Below are positions 32,288-42,240 of a DNA stretch of 64,000 nucleotides, piece by piece (the stretch's first letter is position 1; every line of letters starts with the position of its first letter). Made by a program: the position numbers and the translations under genes. Under the pieces are notes generated by a model that was not told where the DNA came from, ran no database searches, and worked only from the letters and a program-made list of their open reading frames with translations. Source of the stretch: Candidatus Acidiflorens stordalenmirensis (GTDB lineage: Bacteria > Acidobacteriota > Terriglobia > Terriglobales > Acidobacteriaceae); the NCBI GenBank assembly GCA_003139995.1, contig PLIC01000230.1, forward strand, positions 1 through 64,000. Direction: 5' to 3'.

Positions 32288-34696
32288 ATGTGTCCTCGCA
32301 TCATGTTTGCCGCGATCATTCTGCTTGCTTCATTTTCTCTTCTTTACGCTGCCGACAGCCCGGCCGCTGCCCCTAACTCCGACCCCACTTACCAGCAACT
32401 TCGCAACCTGACGCTGGGGGGCGAGGCGGTGAGCGTCACTAACTTTACTTTGAAGCGCGACGCAGGCACTTTTCATTTGCACTCGGGAACGGTGTGCTTT
32501 GTGACGCCGGTGCAGGGCAAGGTCACGGGAGCGGTTTTCGTGGGCGAAGGCAACTTTGTCCTCGACCCGCCGCAAGAATCCGAGCGTAAGAGTTTGAAGT
32601 TGCTCACTAAAGAAGACGAGTTCAGTGAGAAGTTTAGTCAGGCGGTCCTGCGCTTTACGGACTCGACGTATGACGACATCAAGAAAGGCGGCAGCGCGGC
32701 GTCCGGCGGTTGCGAGGCGGGCTTGCTGAAAGACAGCCAGAATACGACCCGCCACAAGCTCAAGAACAATCTCGAAGCGCGCATTCTGCAGGATGTATTG
32801 GGCCCCGAGCCGGGCGGCCTGTTCGTCGCCTTTATCCACGGCAAGCGCTACAACGACAAAGAAATTTATGAGATCGATCCGGACTGGGGATCCGACCAAG
32901 TCAGCTTCCGAACCTACGATGAGAACAAGTGGGGCCACTGGGCTTCGTTCAGTCTTTCCGGAGAACACGCGCAGGGCAGCGTGGGCAGGCTGATGAGGAT
33001 TGACCATCAACAACTGGAGGTGACCTTCGAAAAGAGCGGCTCCTTATCCGGGAAGGCTACGGCCGATTTGGTTGCGCGGCGCAACGGTGTGCGGGTTGTG
33101 CCCCTCGATCTGTTCCGGCCCCTGCGTGTGCAGAGCGTGACCACGAACGGACAGCCTCTTTCCTTCATTCAGGAGGACAAGAACGACGACGGCAACTTCG
33201 CCGTCATTTTGCCCAAAGCTCTCAGCGCAGGAGAGAAACTCACGATCACGACAACCTATGGCGGAAAAGAGGCCGTGAGCAATGAGGGCAACGGCAACTA
33301 TTTCCCGGTGGCCCGGGAGAATTGGTATCCGAACAATCCGGGTGCGGAGTTTGGAGAATACGCGCTCTACGACATGACCCTTCGCATTCCCAAAGGAATG
33401 AAGATGGCGGCAACCGGCGTGCTTGTCTCCGAGAACAATGAGGGCGGTCAGAATGTGACCGTGTGGAAAAGTGAAAACCCGCAAACGGTGGCAGGATTCA
33501 GCTTCGGAAGATTCAAGGAAGAGGAAGTCAAACTCACCAAGCCCGAATATTTCATCCAGTCCTATGCCAACGAGGAATCTCCGAACTGGGTTCAAGGCTT
33601 GCAACACTCGGTCGACGACGATCTACCCGCGCTAGGGCATAGGGAAGCGAAGGTGGCGCTGGGTACCATGAGCACCGTTTCGCTGAATAAGAAGGCGCTG
33701 GCGGAAGGACAATTGGCGGTGCAACTCTACACCGATTATTTCGGCCCTTCGCTGTTCAAACATCTGCAACTGACGCAGCAGACGGCGTGCAACTTTGGAC
33801 AATCGTGGCCTGAACTGGTGTGGATTCCGATCTGCTACTACTTTGACACCACCGTGCGCCATTCGCTGGGGATGGACTGGGGCGATCGCGGATATTGGAA
33901 AGTGGTTACGCCGCACGAAATAGCGCATCAATGGTGGGGACATACCGTCGGGTTCGCTTCCGGCCGCGACCAGTGGATGAGCGAAGGCTTCGCCGACATG
34001 TCCGCGTCCCTCTACATCAGCATGATCGAGAAGAATCCGAAGAAATTTATCGAGTTCTGGAACGACGAGCGCGAGCTGTTGCTCGAGCGAAACCCCCAGG
34101 GCTTTCGCGCCATCGACGTCGGCCCGTTAACCATGGGTTACCGGGCCAATAGCTTCCGGACCGGGTCCGACATAACTCGGCGCCTCATCTATCCCAAGGG
34201 TGCTTACATTCTGCACATGATCCGCATGATGATGTGGGACCGCAAAACGGGCGACGAGAATTTCAAGACCACAATGCAGGATTTTGTGAAGACGTATGCC
34301 GGCAAAGCGGCCACCACCGAAGACTTCAAGGCGATGATGGAGAAACACATGACCCCGGATATGGATCTCGAGGGGAATCGTCGCCTGGACTGGTTCTTTA
34401 ACGAGTATGTCTACGGCACCGCGCTGCCCACCTATAAGATCGATTCTACGTTCGATAAGGACGCAAATGGCGACGTTGTGTTCAGCTTCAAAGTCACGCA
34501 GTCTGGCGTGGATGACAAGTTCCGCATGATCGTGCCCATCTACCTGGAGCTGGCGGATGGCCGCACCGTATACCTGGGCCGCGCGCGCCTGCTCGGGAAC
34601 GCTTCGGTGGACCAAAAAGTCCCGCTGAAAGGATTGAAAGACACGCCCAAACGCGCGCTCGTGAATTACTACGACGATGTGCTGGCTTCCAATTAG
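32288..34696 (+). CDS. M1 family aminopeptidase, secreted
   Basis: An 802-aa zinc aminopeptidase. The signal peptide is MFAAIILLASFSLLYAAD. The zinc site is HEIAHQWWGH with the third ligand in SEGFADM, 18 residues on, as in M1 enzymes. An N-terminal beta-rich domain, including MTLRIPKGMKMAATG, precedes the catalytic domain; the exopeptidase GxMEN motif is not obvious. The ATG at 32288 (AGGAGG 12 bases upstream) or 32303 could be the start; the longer frame is unsupported. It probably degrades peptides in the periplasm or outside the cell. A CCACTTCTCGCG hairpin with a T tract follows and may terminate transcription. Confidence 0.88.
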   Translation: MCPRIMFAAIILLASFSLLYAADSPAAAPNSDPTYQQLRNLTLGGEAVSVTNFTLKRDAGTFHLHSGTVCFVTPVQGKVTGAVFVGEGNFVLDPPQESERKSLKLLTKEDEFSEKFSQAVLRFTDSTYDDIKKGGSAASGGCEAGLLKDSQNTTRHKLKNNLEARILQDVLGPEPGGLFVAFIHGKRYNDKEIYEIDPDWGSDQVSFRTYDENKWGHWASFSLSGEHAQGSVGRLMRIDHQQLEVTFEKSGSLSGKATADLVARRNGVRVVPLDLFRPLRVQSVTTNGQPLSFIQEDKNDDGNFAVILPKALSAGEKLTITTTYGGKEAVSNEGNGNYFPVARENWYPNNPGAEFGEYALYDMTLRIPKGMKMAATGVLVSENNEGGQNVTVWKSENPQTVAGFSFGRFKEEEVKLTKPEYFIQSYANEESPNWVQGLQHSVDDDLPALGHREAKVALGTMSTVSLNKKALAEGQLAVQLYTDYFGPSLFKHLQLTQQTACNFGQSWPELVWIPICYYFDTTVRHSLGMDWGDRGYWKVVTPHEIAHQWWGHTVGFASGRDQWMSEGFADMSASLYISMIEKNPKKFIEFWNDERELLLERNPQGFRAIDVGPLTMGYRANSFRTGSDITRRLIYPKGAYILHMIRMMMWDRKTGDENFKTTMQDFVKTYAGKAATTEDFKAMMEKHMTPDMDLEGNRRLDWFFNEYVYGTALPTYKIDSTFDKDANGDVVFSFKVTQSGVDDKFRMIVPIYLELADGRTVYLGRARLLGNASVDQKVPLKGLKDTPKRALVNYYDDVLASN

Positions 34697-34736
34697 AAAA
34701 TAGACAAAGCAGGATGGGTAGCCGTATAGAGAGCGC

Positions 34737-34772
34737 GGGTGCCGCACTTCTCGCGCTTTTCGAGAAGTGGGG
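34737..34772. repeat. CCACTTCTCGCG-family hairpin, copy after the M1 peptidase gene
   Basis: GGGTGCCGCACTTCTCGCGC, then TTTTCGAGAAGTGGGG. A TTTTT run follows, so this copy may double as a terminator. The same hairpin surrounds and enters the RAYT gene at 42-43 kb. Confidence 0.75.
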
Positions 34773-34893
34773 TTTTTCGCTGCGATTGCCGGGTTCGTCG
34801 TTTGACACCTGTTTCATCACCTACCCAGGTCCGCAAAATGCCAATTCGACGTTAAACTAGTCAAGTCGCGCAGCGGCACGAGGAGCCGGGCCT

Positions 34894-34940
34894 GAGCGAA
34901 CAGCGAACGACGAATAGCGAACCACCAGCGACCAACGACC
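34894..34940. repeat. GTTCGTCGTT-family half element in the hisS leader
   Basis: GAGCGAACAGCGAACGACGA, then ATAGCGAACCACCAGCGACC. It ends two bases before the hisS ATG, so it occupies the position of a ribosome-binding site, and no Shine-Dalgarno sequence is visible. Confidence 0.65.
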
Positions 34941-34942
34941 CC

Positions 34943-36229
34943 ATGATCAAATCTCCCCGAGGAACCCGCGACCTTCTCCCGCCCGACACGGCGCTCTGGA
35001 ACTTCGTCGAAGCCGCCGTCCGTGACGTCTTCCGCGCCTACAACTTCCACGAAATCCGCACCCCCATCTTTGAAGCCACAGAACTCTTCGCCCGCAGCGT
35101 AGGCGAAGAGACGGACATCGTCTCGAAAGAAATGTTTACCTGGGAAGATCGCGGGCGCGCCGAAAGCGACAGAGGACAATCCCTCACCCTGCGCCCTGAA
35201 AACACCGCCGGCGTGGTGCGCGCCTACATCGAGCACAAACTTTGGGATCGCGGCCTCAACAAGCTCTTCTATATCGGACCGCAATTCCGCCGCGAGCGTC
35301 CGCAAAAGGGACGCTACCGCCAGTTCTATCAAATCGGAGCGGAAATCATCGGCCCCGCCGCCGCCGGCAGCCAGTCTCCCGCGAGAGACGCGGAAATCCT
35401 CGAGCTCCTCGCCACGCTCCTCGACCGGGTAGGCATCACCAACTGGACGCTCGAACTCAACTCCGTAGGCTGCCCCGCCGACCGCGCAAAGTTCAACGAA
35501 GCTCTTCGCAAAGCGCTCGAACCGGTCGTTGGAAAAATGTGCGCCGATTGCCAGCGCCGCTTCTCCACGAACCCGCTAAGAGTCTTCGATTGCAAAGTTC
35601 CCGAAGACCAGCCCATCATCGAAACTCTTCCCACCATCAATCAGTTTCTCGACGAAGATTGCCGCACCCACTACGAAGAAGTAAAGCAGATCCTGAACGC
35701 CGTCCAAATCCCCTACGTCGAGAACCCGCGCCTGGTGCGGGGATTGGATTACTACCGACTCACTACGTTTGAGTTTACGCATGGAGCGCTGGGAGCGCAG
35801 AATGCGATTCTGGGCGGCGGAAGATACGACGGATTATCGGAGGCGCTTGGCGGCCCGGCGGCTCCGGGGATTGGATTTGCGATCGGAGAGGACCGGCTGG
35901 TGCTTTCACTATCAGCGACCGCGTCGGCGGAGTCGGTCGTCCGCAAACCCGACGTTTACGTTGCTCCGCTCGGCGCCGGAATGAATCGCGAAGCCGCCCG
36001 GGTGGCTCGCGAGCTGCGCCGGCACGATCTGGTGGTCGATCTCGGCGACGAATCCTTTCGCTTGAAAAAGTCGTTCGAGGCTGCCGACAAGATGGGCGCG
36101 CGATACATCCTCATCGTTGGCGAAAACGAAGTGAAGGCGGATGCGTTTGCGCTCAAGCATCTGGCCTCCGGCGAACAAGTCACGGTTCCGCGCGCGAAAC
36201 TGGCGCAACGGATTTTGCAGACGAAGTAA
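34943..36229 (+). CDS. hisS: Histidine-tRNA ligase
   Basis: A class II aminoacyl-tRNA synthetase of 428 aa, standard length. It starts MIKSPRGTRDLLPPDTALWN, has motif 2 FRRERPQKGRYRQFYQIGAE, the histidine-specific LVRGLDYYRLTTFEF and motif 3 PGIGFAIGEDRL, followed by the anticodon-binding domain (DVYVAPLGAGMNREAARVAR). It charges tRNA-His in the cytoplasm. The upstream sequence is a repeat word cluster without a ribosome-binding site. Confidence 0.97.
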   Translation: MIKSPRGTRDLLPPDTALWNFVEAAVRDVFRAYNFHEIRTPIFEATELFARSVGEETDIVSKEMFTWEDRGRAESDRGQSLTLRPENTAGVVRAYIEHKLWDRGLNKLFYIGPQFRRERPQKGRYRQFYQIGAEIIGPAAAGSQSPARDAEILELLATLLDRVGITNWTLELNSVGCPADRAKFNEALRKALEPVVGKMCADCQRRFSTNPLRVFDCKVPEDQPIIETLPTINQFLDEDCRTHYEEVKQILNAVQIPYVENPRLVRGLDYYRLTTFEFTHGALGAQNAILGGGRYDGLSEALGGPAAPGIGFAIGEDRLVLSLSATASAESVVRKPDVYVAPLGAGMNREAARVARELRRHDLVVDLGDESFRLKKSFEAADKMGARYILIVGENEVKADAFALKHLASGEQVTVPRAKLAQRILQTK

Positions 36230-36355
36230 CTATCAGCTATCAGCTTTTGGCTTTGACTTCCTCTGTGATCTCTGTGTCCTCTGTGGTTGCAGTTTTTTCT
36301 TACCACATGAGGTCACAGCGGAATACAGGGTAAGATTATTTTTTGGGAGGCGATC

Positions 36356-36811
36356 ATGCGACGCATTCTTCTACTGTTGGGGACGATTCTGTTTGGTGTG
36401 ACCCTGGCTCTTTCTCAAGCTCCTTCTACCCAACCGATCTCTGCCTTTGACCAGCAACTCATCGAGCAGCAGAAACAGTTCCTGCAGGCTGCACAGAGCA
36501 AAAGCCCAATCGCTGTCGACCGCGCCGTCGCGGACGATTTCCAGGGCATCGGAACGAATGGCGACTTCTACGACAAGAGTGAAGTCGTCGACTCGGTGCA
36601 GGCGGGAATGCCTAAGGACACGCGCGCCTATGACTTCCACGTCGTCAAACTGAACAATGACTCCGCCGTCGTCGCCTACAACCTGATCGTCCCCGGAGAC
36701 CATCCACGCTATCGCCACATGGCCGATACCTGGGCAAGAATCGACGGCCAATGGAAACTGAAATTCCGCCAGATCACGCCCAACCTTTGGAGCGCAAACG
36801 ATCTGGATTGA
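36356..36811 (+). CDS. Secreted SnoaL/DUF4440-like protein (151 aa)
   Basis: A signal peptide (MRRILLLLGTILFGVTLALS) precedes an NTF2-like domain of about 120 residues: helices carrying FDQQLIEQQKQFLQAAQSKS, then a strand-rich half ending HMADTWARIDGQWKLKFRQI. These cone-shaped domains bind small ligands or act as isomerase-like enzymes; most DUF4440 members have no known role. GGGAGG lies before the ATG. A similar protein is encoded at 47794-48261. Confidence 0.82.
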   Translation: MRRILLLLGTILFGVTLALSQAPSTQPISAFDQQLIEQQKQFLQAAQSKSPIAVDRAVADDFQGIGTNGDFYDKSEVVDSVQAGMPKDTRAYDFHVVKLNNDSAVVAYNLIVPGDHPRYRHMADTWARIDGQWKLKFRQITPNLWSANDLD

Positions 36812-37016
36812 CGGGCCCGTGCCGGATCGCAGCACGGGCGCGCATAAGCGCGAACATCACAACGTGCGGCTTATCACTGCGGCCAGGCAAAGGGTCGTCC
36901 AGACTGCTGGGTTGCGGGATTGGTTGATCCGTCGCCCCTAAAGCTGGCGGTCCTGGGGGCCGGCAGCTAAGCTCGAAAACTGATAGGTAAGCACTGGCAG
37001 GAAAGGACGGCGGACA

Positions 37017-38105
37017 ATGACTGCGACGGCTGTGAAGGAAGTGAACAGGCTGAAGGAGCTGTCGCGGATGATTGGCAACACTCCGCTGCTCGGGATCGAG
37101 TACAGTTTCCGCGGCAAACGGCGGGTGATCTACGCGAAGTCCGAACAGTTGAACCTGACCGGCAGCATCAAGGACCGGATGGCGTTGCACATCCTGAAGA
37201 TGGCTTACGCCGCGGGACGGATTCGACCGCGCGATACGATTGCGGAAGCTACCAGCGGCAACACCGGCATCTCGTTTGCCGCCATCGGCCGCGCGCTCGG
37301 ACATCCGGTTACGATCTTCATGCCCGGCTGGATGAGCCATGAGCGCCAGGATCTGATTCGCTGCTACGGCGCCGAAGTCGTTCTCGTCAGCGCTGAAGAG
37401 GGTGGGTTCCTGGGGAGTATCCGCATGGCGGAAGAGCTCGCGGCGAGCCGCTCCGATGTTTTCCTGCCGCGCCAGTTTTCGAACAGCGCCAACACAGAAG
37501 CGCACGAGACCACCACCGGCCCGGAGATCTGGGCCCAACTGGAGTCGGCGGGGCTGCGTCCCGACGCTTTTGTGGCTGGAGTTGGCACCGGCGGCACGGT
37601 GATGGGAGTGGGGCGCTGCCTTCGTGCGCGGAACCCGAAGATCAGGCTTCATCCCGTCGAACCGGTTGAATCACCGACAATTTCTACCGGATACAAGGTG
37701 GGCAAGCATCGCATTCAGGGCATCTCGGATGAATTTATTCCGGCTCTCGTCGATCTCACCCTTTTGGATCCAGTCATCGCAGTGTCCGACGGAGACTCGA
37801 TCTTGATGGCACAGAAGCTGGCCTCCAGTCTTGGCCTTGCCGTGGGTATTTCATCGGGGTGCAACTTCCTGGCGGCGCTGAAGGTGCAGGAAGAACTCGG
37901 TCCGGATGCAGTAGTGGCCACGGTATTCGCGGACGACAACAAGAAGTACTTGAGCACCGACTTGACGCATATCGAGCTTGTGCGTCCGGATTACCTCGCG
38001 CCCGAAGTCACCTTGACCGGAATCTCGACCCTGGAGCGCGTCTGCCGTTTCTGCGATCGGGATGGTCAGTATGCCGGAGATCTGGCCGGCCGCAATTCAC
38101 TCTAA
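37017..38105 (+). CDS. Cysteine synthase / cystathionine beta-synthase family enzyme
   Basis: A fold-type II PLP enzyme of 362 aa. [12 protein letters not shown] opens the domain, the Schiff-base lysine is in [10 protein letters not shown], the phosphate loop is [10 protein letters not shown] and the substrate loop is [12 protein letters not shown]. It probably forms cysteine from O-acetylserine or a related amino acid. It is longer than CysK by a C-terminal extension of about 40 residues with [13 protein letters not shown], a possible metal or redox site. No cysE or sulphate gene is adjacent, so the exact substrate is open. Confidence 0.85.
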   Translation: MTATAVKEVNRLKELSRMIGNTPLLGIEYSFRGKRRVIYAKSEQLNLTGSIKDRMALHILKMAYAAGRIRPRDTIAEATSGNTGISFAAIGRALGHPVTIFMPGWMSHERQDLIRCYGAEVVLVSAEEGGFLGSIRMAEELAASRSDVFLPRQFSNSANTEAHETTTGPEIWAQLESAGLRPDAFVAGVGTGGTVMGVGRCLRARNPKIRLHPVEPVESPTISTGYKVGKHRIQGISDEFIPALVDLTLLDPVIAVSDGDSILMAQKLASSLGLAVGISSGCNFLAALKVQEELGPDAVVATVFADDNKKYLSTDLTHIELVRPDYLAPEVTLTGISTLERVCRFCDRDGQYAGDLAGRNSL

Positions 38106-38179
38106 CGACTGTGGCGAGTAGCCCGGGCTTCAAGGAAGTCCTAACTCTGAACGGTACCCAACTCCCGAAATACTGAACC

Positions 38180-38298
38180 CGTCCCATTTATAGTCTTCAG
38201 CTCACCACCCTAATTTCAGCTAGACGAATTTCCGCAAGACGAAGCGAAGCCGTGCTCGTTTTTTCTAAGCGGCCTCGGGCGAACTCATATGTCCGGGG
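38180..38298 (+). repeat. Duplicate of the aspS leader and 5' end
   Basis: From CGTCCCATTTATAGTCTTC to GGGCGAACTCATATG it matches 40140-40277, including the first 13 codons of aspS, but the copy is frameshifted (GTGCTCGTTTTTTCTAAGC). It lies before the glycosyltransferase gene. Confidence 0.7.
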
Positions 38299-38360
38299 AC
38301 ATCGGCGTTATCGAGAACGTCGAATTCGTCATGCGGGATGGAAGGGTAATCAAGTCCGGC
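38289..38360 (+). pseudogene. Possible amidohydrolase C-terminal fragment
   Basis: Directly after the aspS-like copy the frame gives SGDIGVIENVEFVMRDGRVI, then KSG. This looks like the last strand pair of imidazolonepropionase-type amidohydrolases ('...I..V.FVMKDG.V.k.g'). Nothing else of such a gene is present. The match is short, and it could be chance. Confidence 0.35.
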
Positions 38361-38424
38361 AATCCTCCAGCTTGCGCCCACGGAGCGGAGTTGCTAAGGT
38401 GCGACCATACTGCGCATCCAGCCC

Positions 38425-40086
38425 ATGGCAACGGAAGAAGAGATCGCGCCAGATCCGTCCGCGGAAAAAGACGCGGGCCAGCCATGGCGACACCTTTTTC
38501 GCTGGCATTTTGCCGTCTTGCTGGCCGTCATCGTTTTCTTTGGAGCGATCCGCTGGCGCCTGGCGGACATGCCTTTGGAACGCGATGAGGGCGAGTACGC
38601 CTATGCCGGCCAACTCATCCTACAAGGCATTCCTCCCTACAAACTGGCCTACAACATGAAGCTGCCGGGGACTTATGCGGCCTATGCCACGGTCCTCGCG
38701 GTGTTTGGGCAGACGGGCCGCGGAATCCATCTTGCGCTCCTGTTTGTCAACGCGGTCTCTGTCATCCTGCTCTACGTGGTCGCGGCGCGCCTCTTCGGTC
38801 CGCTGGCTGGAACCATAGCGGGCGCGAGTTACGCCTCACTCTCCACGCACCAGGGCGTGTTTGGATTTGCGGCACACGCCACTCACTTCGTTGTGCTGGC
38901 GGCGCTCATAGGGCTCATCCTGCTCTTGTGGGCCGAAGAAACGAGAAGCGCAGCTTCTTTTTTCTGGTGCGGCCTGGCGTTTGGCATTGCCTTCCTGATG
39001 AAGCAGCCCGGAATTTTGCTGGGCGCATTCGCGTTTTTCTACCTGGCCGTGCAATGCTGGCCGAAAAACAAGCGCGAATGGGCGCCGTGGGCGAGAAACA
39101 TGGGCGTCTTTCTGCTCGCGGGAGCGCTGCCGTTCGCACTGACGTGCGCTCTACTTTACCGAGCTGGTGTTTTCCAGAATTTCTGGTTCTGGACTTTTAC
39201 CTATGCGCGTCAGTACGCCTCCACCGTGCCCTGGCACGCGGGTTGGGGAGAGTTAACGACCAACTTCTCCAACATACTACGCTTAACCCCATGGCTCTGG
39301 GCACTCGCTCTCGTGGGCGTTTCCACCGTGTTTTGGAATCCCGCCGTCCGCCGGCATGCCGTGTTTGTCTTCGGGCTGCTGGTATTTTCTTTCGCTGCGG
39401 TGTGTCCCGGCCTTTATTTCAGGCAGCACTATTTCATTCCGTTGCTGCCCGCGATTGCCATCCTGATCGCGGTTGCCGTCACTTCCGCCATCCACTTGCT
39501 CACGACGAAATTCACATCTCGCTGGCTTCACGTCCTGCCACTGATCGTGTTTGCCGCCGCATGGGGGCTGGCCATTCACCGTAACGCCCAGTTCTACTTC
39601 AAACTGACCCCGATTCAAGCGGCCGACTTGTTCTATTCCCCCAATCCATTTACGGAAGCGGTGCGAGTCGCCGAGTATCTGCGCGAGCACACCGCGCCCG
39701 CCGACACCATCATGGTATTTGGCTCGGAGCCGGAGATTTACTTTGATGCGCATCGCCATTCCGCCAGCGGCTATATCTACACCTACAGCCTGATGGAAGA
39801 CCAGCCTTACTGGCCTGCCATGCAGAAGCAGATGATGCAGGAAGTCGAAGCCAACCGGCCGGCTTATGTGGTCTTCGTCAATATCTCGTTTTCCTGGCTC
39901 TCCCGCCACGGGTCCCCGCAGGTTGTTGCCTTTCGCACTTGGATGAATCAGTACATTTCCAACGGCTTCGAAGAAGCCGGGATGGTCGAACTGGTCAATC
40001 CGGAATCGCGCTATTACTGGGGCGATGAAGCCCGCGAACATCATCGCCCGGGCCTCGAAATCCTCATTTTCAAGCGGAAGGGCTGA
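38425..40086 (+). CDS. Glycosyltransferase family 39-type integral membrane protein
   Basis: A 553-aa protein with about ten membrane helices. The first periplasmic loop has PLERDEGEYAYAGQLILQGI, the acidic DEGEY motif of PMT/ArnT-like (GT-C fold) transferases that use polyprenyl-phosphate sugars. The C-terminal 130 residues form a soluble domain (AEYLREHTAPADTIMVFGSE and HRHSASGYIYTYSLME). It probably glycosylates a lipid or protein on the outer face of the inner membrane. The leader is a duplicate of the aspS leader and may supply its promoter. Confidence 0.8.
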   Translation: MATEEEIAPDPSAEKDAGQPWRHLFRWHFAVLLAVIVFFGAIRWRLADMPLERDEGEYAYAGQLILQGIPPYKLAYNMKLPGTYAAYATVLAVFGQTGRGIHLALLFVNAVSVILLYVVAARLFGPLAGTIAGASYASLSTHQGVFGFAAHATHFVVLAALIGLILLLWAEETRSAASFFWCGLAFGIAFLMKQPGILLGAFAFFYLAVQCWPKNKREWAPWARNMGVFLLAGALPFALTCALLYRAGVFQNFWFWTFTYARQYASTVPWHAGWGELTTNFSNILRLTPWLWALALVGVSTVFWNPAVRRHAVFVFGLLVFSFAAVCPGLYFRQHYFIPLLPAIAILIAVAVTSAIHLLTTKFTSRWLHVLPLIVFAAAWGLAIHRNAQFYFKLTPIQAADLFYSPNPFTEAVRVAEYLREHTAPADTIMVFGSEPEIYFDAHRHSASGYIYTYSLMEDQPYWPAMQKQMMQEVEANRPAYVVFVNISFSWLSRHGSPQVVAFRTWMNQYISNGFEEAGMVELVNPESRYYWGDEAREHHRPGLEILIFKRKG

Positions 40087-40139
40087 GATCTCCTCTTGAC
40101 GGTTGGCGCGCATCTCCCGCCTCCCGCAGCTCTGATCCT

Positions 40140-40277
40140 CGTCCCATTTATAATCTTCGCTTCGGCTCACCGCCGTAAATCCGGCTAGACTAATTTCAGC
40201 TAGACCGATTTCGGCAAGACAAGGCGAAAACGTGCTCGATTTCTTAGGCGACCTCAGGCGAACTCATATGTGCGGGG
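40140..40277 (+). repeat. aspS leader, second member of the duplicated pair
   Basis: CGTCCCATTTATAATCTTCG begins the copy; TATAAT (40149-40154) is a plausible -10 box without a good -35. The internal GGCTAGAC/CAGCTAGAC words are partly tandem. The region ends in the first codons of aspS. Confidence 0.65.
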
Positions 40278-42070
40278 CCCTTCGGCTCTCCGATGCGGGC
40301 AAAAAAGTTGTGCTCATGGGATGGGTCAACCGCCGCCGCGACCTTGGCCAGATCGTCTTCGTCGATCTGCGCGACCGCACCGGCGTGACGCAAGTCGTGT
40401 TCAATCACGAACTGAACGCCGCCGTTCATCAGAAGGCGGAATCGCTGCGCAATGAGTTTGTGATCGCGGCCATCGGCACGGTCAAGCGCCGCGATGCCGA
40501 CACCATCAATCCCAATATCCCAACAGGTGAAGTCGAACTGGTGGTGGAAGAGCTGCGCATTCTGAACGTGTCGAAGCCGCTGCCGTTTCTGCCTTCGGAC
40601 ACGGTGCTGGCGAACGAAGAGATGCGCCTGAAATATCGCTACATCGACCTGCGCCGTGACGCCATGCAGTTCAACATCGAGTTGCGGCACAAGGTGGCGC
40701 TCGCGATCCGCGACAACCTGGCCGCGCAGGGCTTCTTCGAAATCGAAACGCCGTTCATGACGCGCTCCACGCCCGAAGGCGCACGCGATTATCTCGTCCC
40801 CAGCCGCGTGTCGCCGGGATCGTTCTACGCGCTGCCGCAATCGCCGCAACTGTTCAAGCAGATATTGATGATCTCGGGCTTCGACAAATATTTTCAGATC
40901 GTGCGCTGCTTTCGCGACGAAGATCTGCGCGCCGACCGCCAGCCCGAATTCACCCAGATCGATCTGGAAATGTCGTACCCGCAACCGGAGCGGGTTTGGG
41001 AAGTGGTGGAAGGCTTCCTGACTGCGGCGTTCAAAGCCGCGGGCCACGAGATCAAAACGCCGTTCCCGCGCATGGATTTCGACGATGCCATCCGGCAGTA
41101 CGGCATCGACAAACCCGACCTGCGCTTGCCTGCCTTCACCGATGTGGGCGATTGTTTTGCGCCGGATGAGCTTCAAGGGTTAGCCATAAATAAAGATTTG
41201 CCGGTGATTGCCATCCGCATTCCGCGCGTGGGCGAGCTTTCGCGCAAGGAGCGCGACGACATCAAGCCGCTCTTTGTCGCGAAGGGTGGAGCGCGCGTGT
41301 TCGAAGACTTCAAGCGCATCGAGAACAAATTCCCCGAGGCGGGCACGAGAGTTCGAGAGAAAGTCCGAGAAAAAGCGGGCGCCGCGGCCGACGATCTCCT
41401 GGTGCTGGTGGTAGGCTCGGCGCAGTCGGGCACAACCGGAGACGCACATCCCGCCAATAAGCGCAATATCAGAGTTACACCCGCGGAAATGGCAATCTAT
41501 GCCTCGGCCGGACTGCTGCGCGTGGCCCTGGCGCAGAAATATTCCGACCGTCACCAGCTTTTCCAGAAAGGCGACTATCGCTTTCTGTGGGTAACGAACT
41601 TCCCCATGTTCGAGTGGGATGAAGGCGAGAGGCGTTGGAACGCCGCGCATCATCCCTTCACCTCGCCGCACGATGAAGACATGGACAAACTGGAAACCGA
41701 TCCAGCCATGGTGCGAGCGCTAGCCTACGACGTGGTGCTGAATGGCACCGAGTTGGGATCGGGGTCGATCCGTATTCACCGCCAGGATGTGCAGAGCAGA
41801 ATCTTCCACGCGCTCGGCATGACGGAAGAAGAAGCGCGCTCCCGCTTCGGCTTCTTCCTCGAAGCGCTCGAGTACGGAACACCCCCGCACGGCGGCATCG
41901 CGCTAGGCCTCGATCGCATCGTGATGATTCTCGCCGGAGCGGACAGCCTGCGAGAAGTAATTCCCTTCCCCAAAACCGCCGCCGCGAAGGATCTAATGAT
42001 GGAAGCGCCCACCCCGGTGCCAGAAGGCCAGCTACGCGATTTGGGGATTGCGGTGGTAGTGAAGAAGTAG
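40232..42070 (+). CDS. aspS: Aspartate-tRNA ligase (bacterial type)
   Basis: A class IIb synthetase of 612 aa. The N-terminal OB fold has VLMGWVNRRRDLGQIVFVDL; motif 2 is FRDEDLRADRQPEFTQIDLE; the bacterial GAD insertion lies at about 300-420; motif 3 is GIALGLDRIVMILAG. The start is GTG at 40232 (MLDFLGDLRRTHMCGALRLS), the usual N-terminus in this phylum. Whether it is discriminating or also charges tRNA-Asn cannot be decided; no gatCAB genes are in the window. Confidence 0.97.
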   Translation: MLDFLGDLRRTHMCGALRLSDAGKKVVLMGWVNRRRDLGQIVFVDLRDRTGVTQVVFNHELNAAVHQKAESLRNEFVIAAIGTVKRRDADTINPNIPTGEVELVVEELRILNVSKPLPFLPSDTVLANEEMRLKYRYIDLRRDAMQFNIELRHKVALAIRDNLAAQGFFEIETPFMTRSTPEGARDYLVPSRVSPGSFYALPQSPQLFKQILMISGFDKYFQIVRCFRDEDLRADRQPEFTQIDLEMSYPQPERVWEVVEGFLTAAFKAAGHEIKTPFPRMDFDDAIRQYGIDKPDLRLPAFTDVGDCFAPDELQGLAINKDLPVIAIRIPRVGELSRKERDDIKPLFVAKGGARVFEDFKRIENKFPEAGTRVREKVREKAGAAADDLLVLVVGSAQSGTTGDAHPANKRNIRVTPAEMAIYASAGLLRVALAQKYSDRHQLFQKGDYRFLWVTNFPMFEWDEGERRWNAAHHPFTSPHDEDMDKLETDPAMVRALAYDVVLNGTELGSGSIRIHRQDVQSRIFHALGMTEEEARSRFGFFLEALEYGTPPHGGIALGLDRIVMILAGADSLREVIPFPKTAAAKDLMMEAPTPVPEGQLRDLGIAVVVKK

Positions 42071-42140
42071 AGAGTGTTTAATAAATCGGCTTTGGGCAGG
42101 GCACGGCTTCACAGGCTGCGGAAAAACACTGATTCGTGTA

Positions 42141-42162
42141 GAGACGGGGCTTGCCCCGTCTC
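42141..42162. repeat. AGAGACGGGGC hairpin
   Basis: GAGACGGGGC, TT, GCCCCGTCTC: perfect 10-bp arms; same family as 30730-30753. Confidence 0.65.
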
Positions 42163-42240
42163 AGACTGCTGAAGAACTCTGGTTCGAGCAGGTTTTGGGT
42201 AGGGCATCGGCGGGTGGGCCACTGTAACGAAGATATATAA

